A DNA stretch of 15,810 bases from Actinomycetota bacterium. GTDB taxonomy: Bacteria > Actinomycetota > Actinomycetes > Nanopelagicales > Nanopelagicaceae. The notes beneath the pieces were generated by a model. That model searched no databases and was not told the origin of the DNA. It saw only the letters and a list, made by a program, of their open reading frames with translations. The DNA lies in NCBI GenBank assembly GCA_016870855.1, contig VGAF01000020.1, positions 1-15,810 of the forward strand. Direction: 5' to 3'. This document shows positions 7,209 through 14,472 of this stretch, piece after piece. Positions within the stretch are counted from its first letter, which is position 1. Every line of letters begins with the position of its first letter. Made by a program: the position numbers and the translations under genes.

Positions 7209-8273
7209 GTGGTTTTGCCGGGAATCTCAGAGATTCGTAGCGCTGTTGATGGCGAATTAGATTCATTTACCCGTAGTCGAGCATCCGAACTAAAGGCCAT
7301 TGATACTCACCTAAATCCAGTAGCCGATGCGCTATCCGAGTATGTCTTAGATGGCGGAAAGAGATTCCGACCCATCTTTGCCTATCTTGGATATCTTGCA
7401 GCTGGCGGGAAACCTTCGCAACAAGTCCTCAAAGCCTGTTCGGCTTTAGAGCTAGTGCATGTCTGCGCGTTGATTCACGATGATGTCATGGATGGCTCTG
7501 ACTCGCGCCGGAATAAACCCGCACTACATAAAAGATTTGAAGCGCTCCATCGCCAGAGCGCCTACTCTGGAAGTTCCGAAAAATTCGGCCTTGCTTCCGC
7601 CATACTCTTTGGCGATTTGGCCCTGGCATGGAGTGGTCAGATGATTAGTGAATCTGAAATCACAGAAGCTCAAGTAAAGCGAGCTATTCCGATTTTTCAT
7701 GAGATGCGAGCCGAGTTGATGGCTGGCCAATACTTAGATGTCTTAGAGGGAGCGTTAGGGAAATCAGATTTGGATCGCTCCAGGAAGATTGCTCGCTACA
7801 AATCTGGAAGATATTCAATTGAACGCCCGCTTCGTTTCGGAGCAGCTCTCGCCGGAGCAAGTGAATCGCTACAACAATCTCTCTCCGACTTTGGCCTTCC
7901 CTTGGGAGAAGCCTTCCAACTTCGCGATGACATCCTTGGAGTCTTTGGTGATTCCAAAGTGACTGGAAAGCCTTCTGGCGATGACATTCGTGAGGGTAAA
8001 CGCACGGTCTTGATAGCCATGACCGCCGAGCGTTCGGATGCGAGCGTTCGGGCGAAAATAGAACGCGCTCTTGGTGATTCAACTCTCAACTCAACTCAAG
8101 TCGCAGAAATCCAACGATTGATAGATGATTCGGGTGCGCTCGTTGAGTGTGAAGAATTGATTGAACGGTTGTTAAATCAAGCTCTCTCCGCCCTCGAGCA
8201 TCCAGAGTTGGAAAGCAACGCAGCAAAGAGCCTCAAGGAGATGGCCCTTGCTGCTACTAAACGAAAGAGTTGA
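7209..8273 (+). CDS. crtE: Polyprenyl diphosphate synthase, probable geranylgeranyl diphosphate synthase
   Basis: A 354-residue soluble trans-prenyltransferase that condenses isopentenyl diphosphate with allylic diphosphates. The first aspartate-rich motif DDVMD is at 91-95, followed by SRRNKPALHK. The second is LRDDILGVFGD with its first aspartate at about 240. GGKRFRPI near 49-56 binds diphosphate. The product length cannot be read with certainty, but the gene leads directly into crtI and crtB, so C20 geranylgeranyl diphosphate is the expected product and the precursor of phytoene. Start taken as GTG at 7209 because of the leaderless promoter spacing; a GTG or ATG further in would delete N-terminal helix residues. 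crtI begins 7 bases after its stop. Confidence 0.9.
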   Translation: MVLPGISEIRSAVDGELDSFTRSRASELKAIDTHLNPVADALSEYVLDGGKRFRPIFAYLGYLAAGGKPSQQVLKACSALELVHVCALIHDDVMDGSDSRRNKPALHKRFEALHRQSAYSGSSEKFGLASAILFGDLALAWSGQMISESEITEAQVKRAIPIFHEMRAELMAGQYLDVLEGALGKSDLDRSRKIARYKSGRYSIERPLRFGAALAGASESLQQSLSDFGLPLGEAFQLRDDILGVFGDSKVTGKPSGDDIREGKRTVLIAMTAERSDASVRAKIERALGDSTLNSTQVAEIQRLIDDSGALVECEELIERLLNQALSALEHPELESNAAKSLKEMALAATKRKS

Positions 8274-8280
8274 AATTTAA

Positions 8281-9759
8281 ATGCGAAGAGTCAAAGGCAA
8301 GCGCGATCGCGTTTTAATTGTCGGCGCAGGACTCTCTGGGCTGAGCGCTGCGCTGCGATTGGCCGGCGCTGGACATGAAGTAACAATTCTTGAACGTGAG
8401 TCGGTTCCCGGTGGACGCAATGGATTATTGAAGAAAGAGGGATATTCATTCGATACTGGTCCAACTGTTTTAACTATGCCCTCACTCATCGAAGATGCGC
8501 TTAATTGCGTGGGAGAAAGATTGGAAGATTGGCTTGAATTAATGCCGCTCTCACCGTTGTATCGGGCTTTCTATTCAGATGGCAGTATCCTCAATGTTCA
8601 CGCTGACACATCCAAAATGGAAGATGAGATTGCCCAAGTCATCGGTGGCGATGAAGCTGCTGGCTATCGAAGATATGTGGACTTTGTTACAAAGCTTTAT
8701 AAGTATGAGATGAATGATTTTATTGATAAGAACATTGACACTCCATTTAATCTCCTGACTCCAAATCTCGCTCGATTGATAGCAATTGGTGGCTTCCGCA
8801 AACTCGCACCTAAAGTTTCACAATTTCTAAAGGACCCGAGAACTCAACGGGTCTACTCATTTCAAGCGATGTATGCCGGGGTATCCCCACAGCAAGCGCT
8901 TGCAATCTATGCCGTGATTGCATACATGGATTCAGTAAATGGCGTCTTCTTTCCCAAGGGCGGAATGCATGCGCTTCCTCGAGCCCTTGCCGGGGCTGCT
9001 ACCAAACATGGAGTTAAGATCCAATACAACTCGAAGGTGACAGAACTCGAAAAGAGTGGTGGACGCGTCACTGCTGCAATTACCGAGGATGGCTCCCGCT
9101 ATATGTGTGATGCCATCATTTTGAGCCCAGATCTTCCTGTTGCATATCGAGAGCTCCTCAATGGGACTCCGCGACGCGTTAAACGATTGAATTACTCCCC
9201 TTCTTGCGCAGTTCTACTTGCTGGCTCAAGCAAGCGATATGACCACATCGCACATCACAACATTCACTTCGGTGACTCCTGGGATGGCGTATTTGAAGAG
9301 CTAATTGATGAAAAGCGGCTAATGACTGATCCAAGCTTGTTAGTGACGGTTCCATCTCGCGATGATCCAGAGCTCGCACCAAAGGGAAAGGAGAGCTATT
9401 ACGTCCTCTTCCCTACTCCAAATTTAAGTGCTGATATTGATTGGAAGCGTGAAGCGCCTCGTTATCGAGATGAGATGGTTCGAGTGATGGAGTCACGCGG
9501 ATATACCGGTTTTGGCGACTCCATTGAAGTTGAACATCTGACCACACCGCTTGAGTGGCAGGCAATGGGTCATGAAATGGGTGCGCCTTTTGCAAGCGCA
9601 CACACCTTCTTCCAAACCGGTCCATTTAGGCCGGGAAATATGGCTAAAGGATTTGAGAACGTAGTCTTCGCTGGAAGTGGAACTCAGCCTGGTGTTGGCG
9701 TTCCGATGGTATTAATCTCTGGAAAGTTAGCTGCAGAGCGAATAACTGGAAATGGATGA
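8281..9759 (+). CDS. crtI: Phytoene desaturase
   Basis: A 492-residue FAD-dependent desaturase converting phytoene to lycopene (or neurosporene) at the membrane surface. The dinucleotide motif GAGLSG is at 15-20, followed by LERESVPGGRNG and FDTGPTVLTMP. Other bacterial CrtI marks are FQAMYAGVSP near 197-206, YAVIAYMDSVNGVFFPKGGM with the substrate-side aromatics, and the C-terminal VVFAGSGTQPGVGVPMVLISGK. Length is typical. A GAAAGAG purine run about 11 bases before the ATG may act as the ribosome binding site. The last 8 bases overlap the start of crtB, so the two are translationally coupled. The number of desaturation steps cannot be derived from sequence, but downstream lycopene cyclases make four likely. 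Confidence 0.93.
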   Translation: MRRVKGKRDRVLIVGAGLSGLSAALRLAGAGHEVTILERESVPGGRNGLLKKEGYSFDTGPTVLTMPSLIEDALNCVGERLEDWLELMPLSPLYRAFYSDGSILNVHADTSKMEDEIAQVIGGDEAAGYRRYVDFVTKLYKYEMNDFIDKNIDTPFNLLTPNLARLIAIGGFRKLAPKVSQFLKDPRTQRVYSFQAMYAGVSPQQALAIYAVIAYMDSVNGVFFPKGGMHALPRALAGAATKHGVKIQYNSKVTELEKSGGRVTAAITEDGSRYMCDAIILSPDLPVAYRELLNGTPRRVKRLNYSPSCAVLLAGSSKRYDHIAHHNIHFGDSWDGVFEELIDEKRLMTDPSLLVTVPSRDDPELAPKGKESYYVLFPTPNLSADIDWKREAPRYRDEMVRVMESRGYTGFGDSIEVEHLTTPLEWQAMGHEMGAPFASAHTFFQTGPFRPGNMAKGFENVVFAGSGTQPGVGVPMVLISGKLAAERITGNG

Positions 9760-10660
9760 GTTAGAAGCAGCAGGTATAAAAGATGAAAACCTGCGTAAGT
9801 CTTACTTGGAGTGTAAGCGACTTAATTCGCAACATGGAAAGACTTACTTTTTAGCAACCCAATTACTCCCTAAGAGTAAACGTCCCTTTGTTCACGCTCT
9901 CTATGGCTTTGCGAGATACGCTGACGAAATTGTCGATGATTTAGATTCAAAACTCTCCCCTCAGGAGAAGCGTAAAGAATTAGAACGTTGGAGCTTTCAA
10001 TTACTCCAAGATATCAAGGCTGGAAGAAGTGATGATCACATCGGAAGGGCCTTAGTAGATACCGTAAATAGATTTGATCTTCCAATTTCCTACTTTGAAG
10101 CTTTCTTGCACTCTATGGCCATGGATCTTGATAAGACTGACTATGAAACTTTTGATGATCTGATGGAATATGTATATGGATCAGCTGCGGTAATCGGACT
10201 TCAGATGGTCCCCATCCTTGGCACAATCCCAGGTCAAATGGAAGCGGCAAAAGAAGCTGCAGAAAAGTTAGGTATTGCCTTCCAGTTAGCAAACTTCATA
10301 AGGGATGTTAATGAGGATCTCGACCGAGGCCGTGTCTATCTGCCCGGACGCGAGTTAGCTGAATATGGCGTTGATCGCGCCATGTTGGAGCGACGGATAC
10401 TTACCCCGGAGATTGTCGCTGCATTGAGGTTTCAGATTGATCGAGTCCGAAAGCTTAAGCGCGAGTCTGATCAAGGTATTGCGCTGCTTTCTCCTGAATC
10501 ACGTCCGTGTATCCAAGCAGCGAGTGAGCTTTACTGTGGAATTGTTGATGAGGTGGAGAAGATCAAATATGAAATCTTCAAGTATCGAGCAAAGACTTCC
10601 ACACTAAGAAGATTAAGTGTTGCTCTACCCGCCTGGGTTAAAGCTATAAGAGCCCGCTAA
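9752..10660 (+). CDS. crtB: Phytoene synthase
   Basis: A 302-residue head-to-head prenyl synthase that joins two geranylgeranyl diphosphates into phytoene. It shows the family's order of motifs: QHGKTYFLAT at 27-36, the first aspartate motif ADEIVDD at 57-63, MDLDKTDYETFDDLMEYVYGSAAVIG in the middle, and the second aspartate motif RDVNEDLDRGRVYLP with DVNED at 185-189. Length and motif spacing are normal. It overlaps crtI by 8 bases. Its TAA stop at 10658-10660 overlaps by four bases the stop of the convergent lycopene cyclase gene, with no terminator hairpin visible between them, so the two convergent transcripts probably run into each other. Confidence 0.95.
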   Translation: MDELEAAGIKDENLRKSYLECKRLNSQHGKTYFLATQLLPKSKRPFVHALYGFARYADEIVDDLDSKLSPQEKRKELERWSFQLLQDIKAGRSDDHIGRALVDTVNRFDLPISYFEAFLHSMAMDLDKTDYETFDDLMEYVYGSAAVIGLQMVPILGTIPGQMEAAKEAAEKLGIAFQLANFIRDVNEDLDRGRVYLPGRELAEYGVDRAMLERRILTPEIVAALRFQIDRVRKLKRESDQGIALLSPESRPCIQAASELYCGIVDEVEKIKYEIFKYRAKTSTLRRLSVALPAWVKAIRAR

Positions 10661-10962
10661 TCGCGCTGTATCCCTTTACGCCCCCAGAAAATCCAGAGTG
10701 ACATCGTCAGAGTTACCATTGAAAAACCAAATAACAAATCTTCTACTGGCGCCGATGCGATTCGCCATCCAATAATTACCTCTTCGCTATAACTCAGGAT
10801 ATTTCGCGAGGTTAGCCACCAATTAGTGAGTAGCTGGAAGAAGATGATTATTGCGTAGGCTGTCCAATATGACTTTTTCTCAAGTAATCGAACTTTAAGA
10901 AGGTATCGATCAGTGATAATCACCAACAGAACGCTGAGAATTGCAAGTTGCGTATAGGTCAC
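10657..10962 (-). CDS. crtYd: Lycopene cyclase subunit (CrtYd-type)
   Basis: A 101-residue membrane protein with three hydrophobic segments, corresponding to the second half of the heterodimeric lycopene cyclases of Gram-positive bacteria. The key family motif PVEDLLFGF near residues 72-80 is present, together with YWTAYAIIIFF and NWWLTSR. The start is GTG, and its first bases overlap the stop of the partner gene (GTGA), so the two subunits should be made together. With CrtYc it cyclises psi ends of lycopene. Whether it forms one ring or two, and beta or epsilon rings, cannot be read from the sequence. The 3' end overlaps crtB by four bases. Confidence 0.9.
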   Translation of the reverse strand: MTYTQLAILSVLLVIITDRYLLKVRLLEKKSYWTAYAIIIFFQLLTNWWLTSRNILSYSEEVIIGWRIASAPVEDLLFGFSMVTLTMSLWIFWGRKGIQRD

Positions 10963-11291
10963 TTCTCATCACCAAATTTCCAATGTGGTCTCCGAGATCT
11001 GACGGCTTCAATAGTTAGTAATGACGCAAGCGGGACTACGAGAAAGAATAGGAACTCTTCAAGGGGTACGCCCCTTGGCCCGAAAATTCCAACAACTTGT
11101 TTTTCATCAAACCACCAATGCCCTTGAGTGACTGCGTAGTAGTCCCAAATAAGAAAAATAACGGAGACCGGCAAAATACTCAGCAGCGCGCGTTTGATTC
11201 TCCTAAGGACTCCAACCTTTAAGAAAATCTCAAGCCAGATAGAGCCGACCAAGGTAAAGATCAACATCGCAAAATAAGCGAACTTGAGCAC
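10959..11291 (-). CDS. crtYc: Lycopene cyclase subunit (CrtYc-type)
   Basis: A 110-residue membrane protein, partner of the CrtYd-type gene. It contains the conserved motif PLEEFLFFLVVP at about 75-86 and WDYYAVTQGHWWF near 49-61, both typical of the first half of heterodimeric lycopene cyclases, plus about three membrane spans. Start is taken as GTG at 11291; there is no ribosome binding site before it, and a TAGCAT hexamer five bases upstream fits leaderless transcription. It is transcribed away from the TPP-regulated transporter. The pair is antisense to crtE-crtI-crtB, so cyclisation is under a separate promoter from lycopene synthesis. Confidence 0.9.
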   Translation of the reverse strand: MLKFAYFAMLIFTLVGSIWLEIFLKVGVLRRIKRALLSILPVSVIFLIWDYYAVTQGHWWFDEKQVVGIFGPRGVPLEEFLFFLVVPLASLLTIEAVRSRRPHWKFGDEK

Positions 11292-11295
11292 GGCT

Positions 11296-11301
11296 TATGC
11301 T
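11296..11301 (+). promoter_or_regulatory. Candidate -10 element for the TPP riboswitch transcript (TATGCT)
   Basis: TATGCT matches TANNNT and would start transcription at about 11307-11309, just at the 5' strand of the riboswitch closing helix. No good -35 box lies 16-18 bases upstream. It overlaps almost completely the minus-strand element for crtYc. Confidence 0.4.
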
Positions 11302-11302
11302 A
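11297..11302 (-). promoter_or_regulatory. Candidate -10 element for crtYc (TAGCAT)
   Basis: On the minus strand TAGCAT is followed by AAGCC and then the crtYc GTG, a spacing that fits transcription starting at the start codon. It shares five of its six base pairs with the plus-strand TATGCT. Pattern-based prediction. Confidence 0.4.
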
Positions 11303-11304
11303 AT

Positions 11305-11391
11305 CTTCTTTTCAATCGGGAGCCAAAAGTTGGCTGAGAGGACCTTCGGGTTGACCGTCGCACCAGTTCGGTAATGCGAATTGGAAAGGAG
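11305..11391 (+). promoter_or_regulatory. TPP (THI-box) riboswitch
   Basis: The stretch has the order of elements of the thiamine diphosphate riboswitch. GCC at 11322-11324 pairs with GGC at 11332-11334 and is followed by the near-invariant CTGAGAG. A small extra hairpin ACC-TTCG-GGT comes next. CGG at 11317-11319 can pair with CCG at 11355-11357 as the second helix. The pyrophosphate-sensing arm has ACC at 11362-11364 and a hairpin TTCG/CGAA (11367-11370 with 11377-11380) closing a loop with the conserved TAAT. The closing helix pairs CTTCTTT at 11305-11311 with AAAGGAG at 11385-11391, with one G-U pair, and that 3' strand is the Shine-Dalgarno of the next gene. Ligand binding should therefore hide the ribosome site and repress the transporter. 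Folding was done by hand. Confidence 0.9.
11385..11391 (+). promoter_or_regulatory. Shine-Dalgarno of pnuT, inside riboswitch closing helix
   Basis: AAAGGAG lies six bases before the ATG at 11398 and is the strongest ribosome binding site in the window. It decides the start: the in-frame ATG at 11374 lies inside the riboswitch aptamer and has no such site. It is also the 3' strand of the predicted closing helix. Confidence 0.75.
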
Positions 11392-11397
11392 TTAGGT

Positions 11398-11967
11398 ATG
11401 AATACATTTTTTACAGCCTGGAATTATCAAGTCTCATACCTCGAGTTCGCTTCAGTCATAACCTCATTAACAGCGGTGACTTTAGGAGCTCGCGGTACTC
11501 GCTGGGCCTGGCCTTGGTGGATTTTAAGTAGCTCGCTTTACGGTGTTTTCTTCTTCAACGTTGACTTACTTGCCAGCGCGATACTGCAACTTATCTTTAT
11601 AGCCGCTGCAATCTGGGGATGGTTCGGTTGGAAACCAACTGGAGTTGAACCTCGCTTTATGACCACAAAGGAACGAGCGCTCTGGTTCTTAGCTGCGTTA
11701 GCGCTATGGCTAATCGCCGCTCCAGTTCTCGCAAATATTGGCGCTGCTGCATCCTGGCCCGACTCTCTCCTACTAGTAGCAAGCGCTATAACCCAGTTGA
11801 TTATGGTCCGCCAATTCCATGAGACTTGGTCGCTCTGGTTTGCCATTAACTTATTTGGAACTTGGCACTATGCACGGCAAGATTTTTACTTCACCGCACT
11901 CTTGTATTCAGTCTTCGCTCTTGTAGCTATCTATGGATTGGTCAAATGGCTGAAGCTACGAAGATAG
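11398..11967 (+). CDS. pnuT: PnuC-family vitamin transporter, probable thiamine transporter PnuT
   Basis: A 189-residue membrane protein with about seven hydrophobic segments, the size and layout of the PnuC family. Members carry nicotinamide riboside, riboflavin or thiamine by facilitated diffusion. Family-like features are WWILSSSLYGVFFFNVDLL near 40-58, the LQLIFIAAAIWGWFGW stretch at about 63-78, and the tryptophan-rich repeat SLWFAINLFGTWHYARQDFYFTALLY in the second half. The TPP riboswitch directly upstream argues for thiamine and hence PnuT rather than PnuC. The start at 11398 is set by the strong ribosome site; the longer in-frame version would translate part of the aptamer. The last 22 bases overlap the next gene. 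Substrate is inferred from regulation. Confidence 0.87.
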   Translation: MNTFFTAWNYQVSYLEFASVITSLTAVTLGARGTRWAWPWWILSSSLYGVFFFNVDLLASAILQLIFIAAAIWGWFGWKPTGVEPRFMTTKERALWFLAALALWLIAAPVLANIGAAASWPDSLLLVASAITQLIMVRQFHETWSLWFAINLFGTWHYARQDFYFTALLYSVFALVAIYGLVKWLKLRR

Positions 11968-12533
11968 CAAGTACCTCCCTCGAGGAGATTTTGCAGCGAC
12001 TAAGCACTGGACCACAAAAATATCCATTGACTCGAGCGATCTCAATTGATGGGCCTGCAGGTTCAGGAAAAACAACATTGGCACGTCGCATTTCGGAGCA
12101 CTATGAAGGCGGTCAAGTGCTAACAATTCATATGGATGATCTCTACAACGATTGGGAAGATGCACTTACTTCACAGCTCTCCCGCACACTTGTAAATCAG
12201 ATACTTACCCCTGCTACCCAAGGTAAACCACTTGGATTTCGAAAATACGATTGGCTAAGTAAGTCATTTGGAGATTTCATTTCTCATCCTGCCCCAAATC
12301 TCCTTATCTTGGAGGGCGTTGGATCAGGACAGAAAGCAACGAGGGCGTTCACTGATGAATTAATCTGGATAGATATCGATTCAGAAGTCGGACTTCAACG
12401 AGTCCTCCGAAGAGATGGTGATTACCTCGAAACTGACATGCGCATTTGGCAGATCCGTGAGGGAGAGCACTTCAAGAGCGAAAACACTCGGGATTGCGCC
12501 ACAATTCGAGTGGATGGCAACTTCTTCATCTAA
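11946..12533 (+). CDS. P-loop kinase, uridine kinase-like
   Basis: A 195-residue cytoplasmic P-loop protein. The Walker A motif GPAGSGKT is at 36-43, followed by the acidic substrate-side motif HMDDLYNDW at 62-70, FRKYDW, a LLILEGVGSGQ strand, and an arginine-containing RVLRRDGDYLE segment that could be a lid. The arrangement matches the actinobacterial proteins usually labelled uridine kinase or ATP-binding protein, whose true substrates are mostly unknown. Start chosen as ATG at 11946, overlapping the transporter by 22 bases; a longer frame from 11862 would lie deep in the transporter and add an unrelated N-terminus. The overlap makes translational coupling to pnuT likely, so phosphorylation of imported thiamine is a possible role, by inference only. 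Confidence 0.82.
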   Translation: MAEATKIASTSLEEILQRLSTGPQKYPLTRAISIDGPAGSGKTTLARRISEHYEGGQVLTIHMDDLYNDWEDALTSQLSRTLVNQILTPATQGKPLGFRKYDWLSKSFGDFISHPAPNLLILEGVGSGQKATRAFTDELIWIDIDSEVGLQRVLRRDGDYLETDMRIWQIREGEHFKSENTRDCATIRVDGNFFI

Positions 12534-12542
12534 AATTCGGTT

Positions 12543-14468
12543 GTGTCTGATTTAACTGGCGAAGTTATAGATAGTCGTTACAAGTTAAATCGCGTTGTTG
12601 CCTCCGGAGGCATGGCGACAATCTATGCCGCCTTGGATCTTCGGTTTGATCGACAAGTAGCAGTAAAGATAATGCACCCCCATCTCGCTCAAGATGAGAA
12701 GTTTGTTGAGCGATTTATTCGTGAGGCGAAGGCTGCCGCCTCACTCTCGCATCCAAATATCGTCGCAGTACTCGATCAGGGATGGAATCAAGGTGGAACA
12801 CCATGTGTCTTCATCGTCATGGAATTGGTTGAAGGAGCGACGCTTCGAGACTATCTGCATGAGCAGGGACGAATTCCTGCAGAACGTGCGATTCCTTTGA
12901 TTATTCCGGTAGCGAGCGCTTTAGCTGCTGCACATAAAATCGGAATTATTCATAGAGATGTAAAGCCAGAAAATATCCTGGTATCTAAAGAAGGCCGAAT
13001 AAAGATTGCCGACTTTGGATTGGCGCGTGGAGCTCTACTCGGAAGCACCATGACAGCCGAGTCAAGTGTGATTCTTGGAAGTGTTTCTTACCTCTCTCCT
13101 GAGCAAGTGCAGCGAGGGATAGCTGATGCGCGAAGCGATGTGTATTCACTCGGAATAGTTCTCTTTGAGTTACTGACTGGAGAGAAGCCGTATCAAGGTG
13201 AGGATCCCGTTCAAATTGCAATTAGACATGTAAATGATCGGGTACCCGCTCCCTCAACGCTAAATAGCGCGATTACACCTGACTTGGACGCACTAGTTTT
13301 GCGTGCTACCGATGTGAATCCAGATAAACGCCCGGCCGATGGCGCTGTATTTCTAGAGGAGCTCCGCGCGCTCTCTGAGAAATTGGATCCTAAAAAGAGA
13401 CAATTGAGTTTGGAGTTGGATTTGCCGCCATTGCCACTCAAGCAACCAGTGCGGGAACGCCAGAAAGAGCCACGCGCAAAGAAGGCTAATACCCAGGTTT
13501 CAGATAAATCCGAGGTTAACTCAGAGAGCGAAAAGGAGAGTTCGTTGGCGAAAAAGAAGTCGAAGGAATCAAAGCGTGCCGTTTCTCCTAGAGTTAAGCG
13601 GAATCGTCGGATTGCATCGCTCGTCGCGCTCGTTCTGCTCTTCACCTCTTGGTATATCTGGGCCGGACCTGGTTCGAAGGTGGTTGTGCCCTCTGTTGCT
13701 GGTTTTACCGTGAAAGATGCTCGCTCTGAGTTATCTGACCTTGGGTTGCGGTTAGAAGTTGGCGTTGAAGAATTTAGTGAAGATGTAGGCGAGGGCAAGA
13801 TTATTAAGTCCGATCCAGCTGGCGGTGGACGCGTTGATCCCGATGGCTTGGTTACGGTAATTGTCTCTAAGGGTAAAGAGCGTTTCATAATCCCAGATCT
13901 AGTTGGGCTTAAACCTGATGTCGCGCAAGAATTAATCGAAGATAACAAGTTAGTTGTTGGTGAGATTGTTGAGGAGTTCTCAAGCGATCTGCCAAAAGGC
14001 TTAATTCTTAGGACCACCCCTGTAAGTGGCGAGCGAGTCAAGCGCGACACTTCTCTAACGCTCTTTGTCTCCAAGGGAGTCGAGCAGGTCTCGTTCTCTG
14101 ATTACAAGGGAAAGAGTGGCGAGCAAGCACTTAATGAATTAGTTGAAGCAGGATTTGAAGTTAAGACCCAATACATCTTTAGCGAAGATCTTCCAGCTGG
14201 CGCAGTCGTCTCCCAGTCTCCAGGCAAGGGCGAAGCTGATAAAGGCAGCACAATTACTTTGATTGTCTCGAAGGGAACTGAATATGTCTTCATTCCAAAT
14301 GTCTTTGCTTTAAGTGAAGCTAAAGCAGTTGCAGCGCTTAAAGATCTTGAGCTAAAGGTTGTTGTCAAGAAAGTTGGCAATAAGAAGACAAAGGTTGTTA
14401 CAAATATCGCCCCTAAGGTTGGAAGCAAGGTTAAACGTGGCTCTACTGTGACAATCACAGTAGGGTGA
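12543..14468 (+). CDS. pknB: PASTA-domain Ser/Thr protein kinase (PknB/StkP type)
   Basis: A 641-residue single-pass membrane kinase. The cytoplasmic kinase domain spans about 13-280: glycine loop ASGGMATIY at 20-28, lysine K42, the catalytic loop HRDVKPEN at 137-144 with D139, DFG at 157-159, an SPEQ stretch in place of APE, and SDVYSLGIVLFELLTG. A charged, lysine/serine-rich linker (about 285-355) precedes one membrane span at about 357-375. Four PASTA repeats follow, beginning near VVVPSVAG, FIIPDLVG, VSFSDYKG and VFIPNVFA; these bind muropeptides or lipid II in the family and couple wall state to growth and division. All catalytic residues are present. The third repeat lacks the usual proline. 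GTG start, nine bases after the upstream stop; endonuclease IV follows after four bases. Confidence 0.95.
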   Translation: MSDLTGEVIDSRYKLNRVVASGGMATIYAALDLRFDRQVAVKIMHPHLAQDEKFVERFIREAKAAASLSHPNIVAVLDQGWNQGGTPCVFIVMELVEGATLRDYLHEQGRIPAERAIPLIIPVASALAAAHKIGIIHRDVKPENILVSKEGRIKIADFGLARGALLGSTMTAESSVILGSVSYLSPEQVQRGIADARSDVYSLGIVLFELLTGEKPYQGEDPVQIAIRHVNDRVPAPSTLNSAITPDLDALVLRATDVNPDKRPADGAVFLEELRALSEKLDPKKRQLSLELDLPPLPLKQPVRERQKEPRAKKANTQVSDKSEVNSESEKESSLAKKKSKESKRAVSPRVKRNRRIASLVALVLLFTSWYIWAGPGSKVVVPSVAGFTVKDARSELSDLGLRLEVGVEEFSEDVGEGKIIKSDPAGGGRVDPDGLVTVIVSKGKERFIIPDLVGLKPDVAQELIEDNKLVVGEIVEEFSSDLPKGLILRTTPVSGERVKRDTSLTLFVSKGVEQVSFSDYKGKSGEQALNELVEAGFEVKTQYIFSEDLPAGAVVSQSPGKGEADKGSTITLIVSKGTEYVFIPNVFALSEAKAVAALKDLELKVVVKKVGNKKTKVVTNIAPKVGSKVKRGSTVTITVG

Positions 14469-14472
14469 CGGG

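Noticed and set aside
4218..9759. Idea that the two CrtI-family genes are a recent duplication
   Set aside because: The proteins share only the FAD-binding ends and general layout; the central regions differ strongly, so this is an old paralogy with separate roles.
10640..10700. Expected bidirectional terminator between convergent crtB and crtYd
   Set aside because: No GC-rich hairpin with a U-tract was found on either strand.
11374..11397. Upstream in-frame ATG that would lengthen the thiamine transporter by eight residues
   Set aside because: It lies within the aptamer's conserved TAATG loop, has no ribosome site, and a strong AAAGGAG sits before the ATG at 11398.
11862..11945. N-terminal extension of the P-loop kinase frame
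   Set aside because: These codons are inside the transporter gene, give an unrelated hydrophobic/cysteine-containing tail, and the ATG at 11946 yields a normal-length kinase.
13211..14074. Long open frame on the minus strand (about 287 codons) opposite the PASTA kinase
   Set aside because: Serine/threonine/arginine-rich low-complexity translation with no recognisable motif; it is the shadow of a well-supported kinase gene.
13680..14468. Possible tandem DNA repeat in the 3' half of the kinase gene
   Set aside because: The periodicity is at protein level (PASTA repeats of about 65-70 residues); the DNA copies are too diverged to count as a nucleotide repeat.
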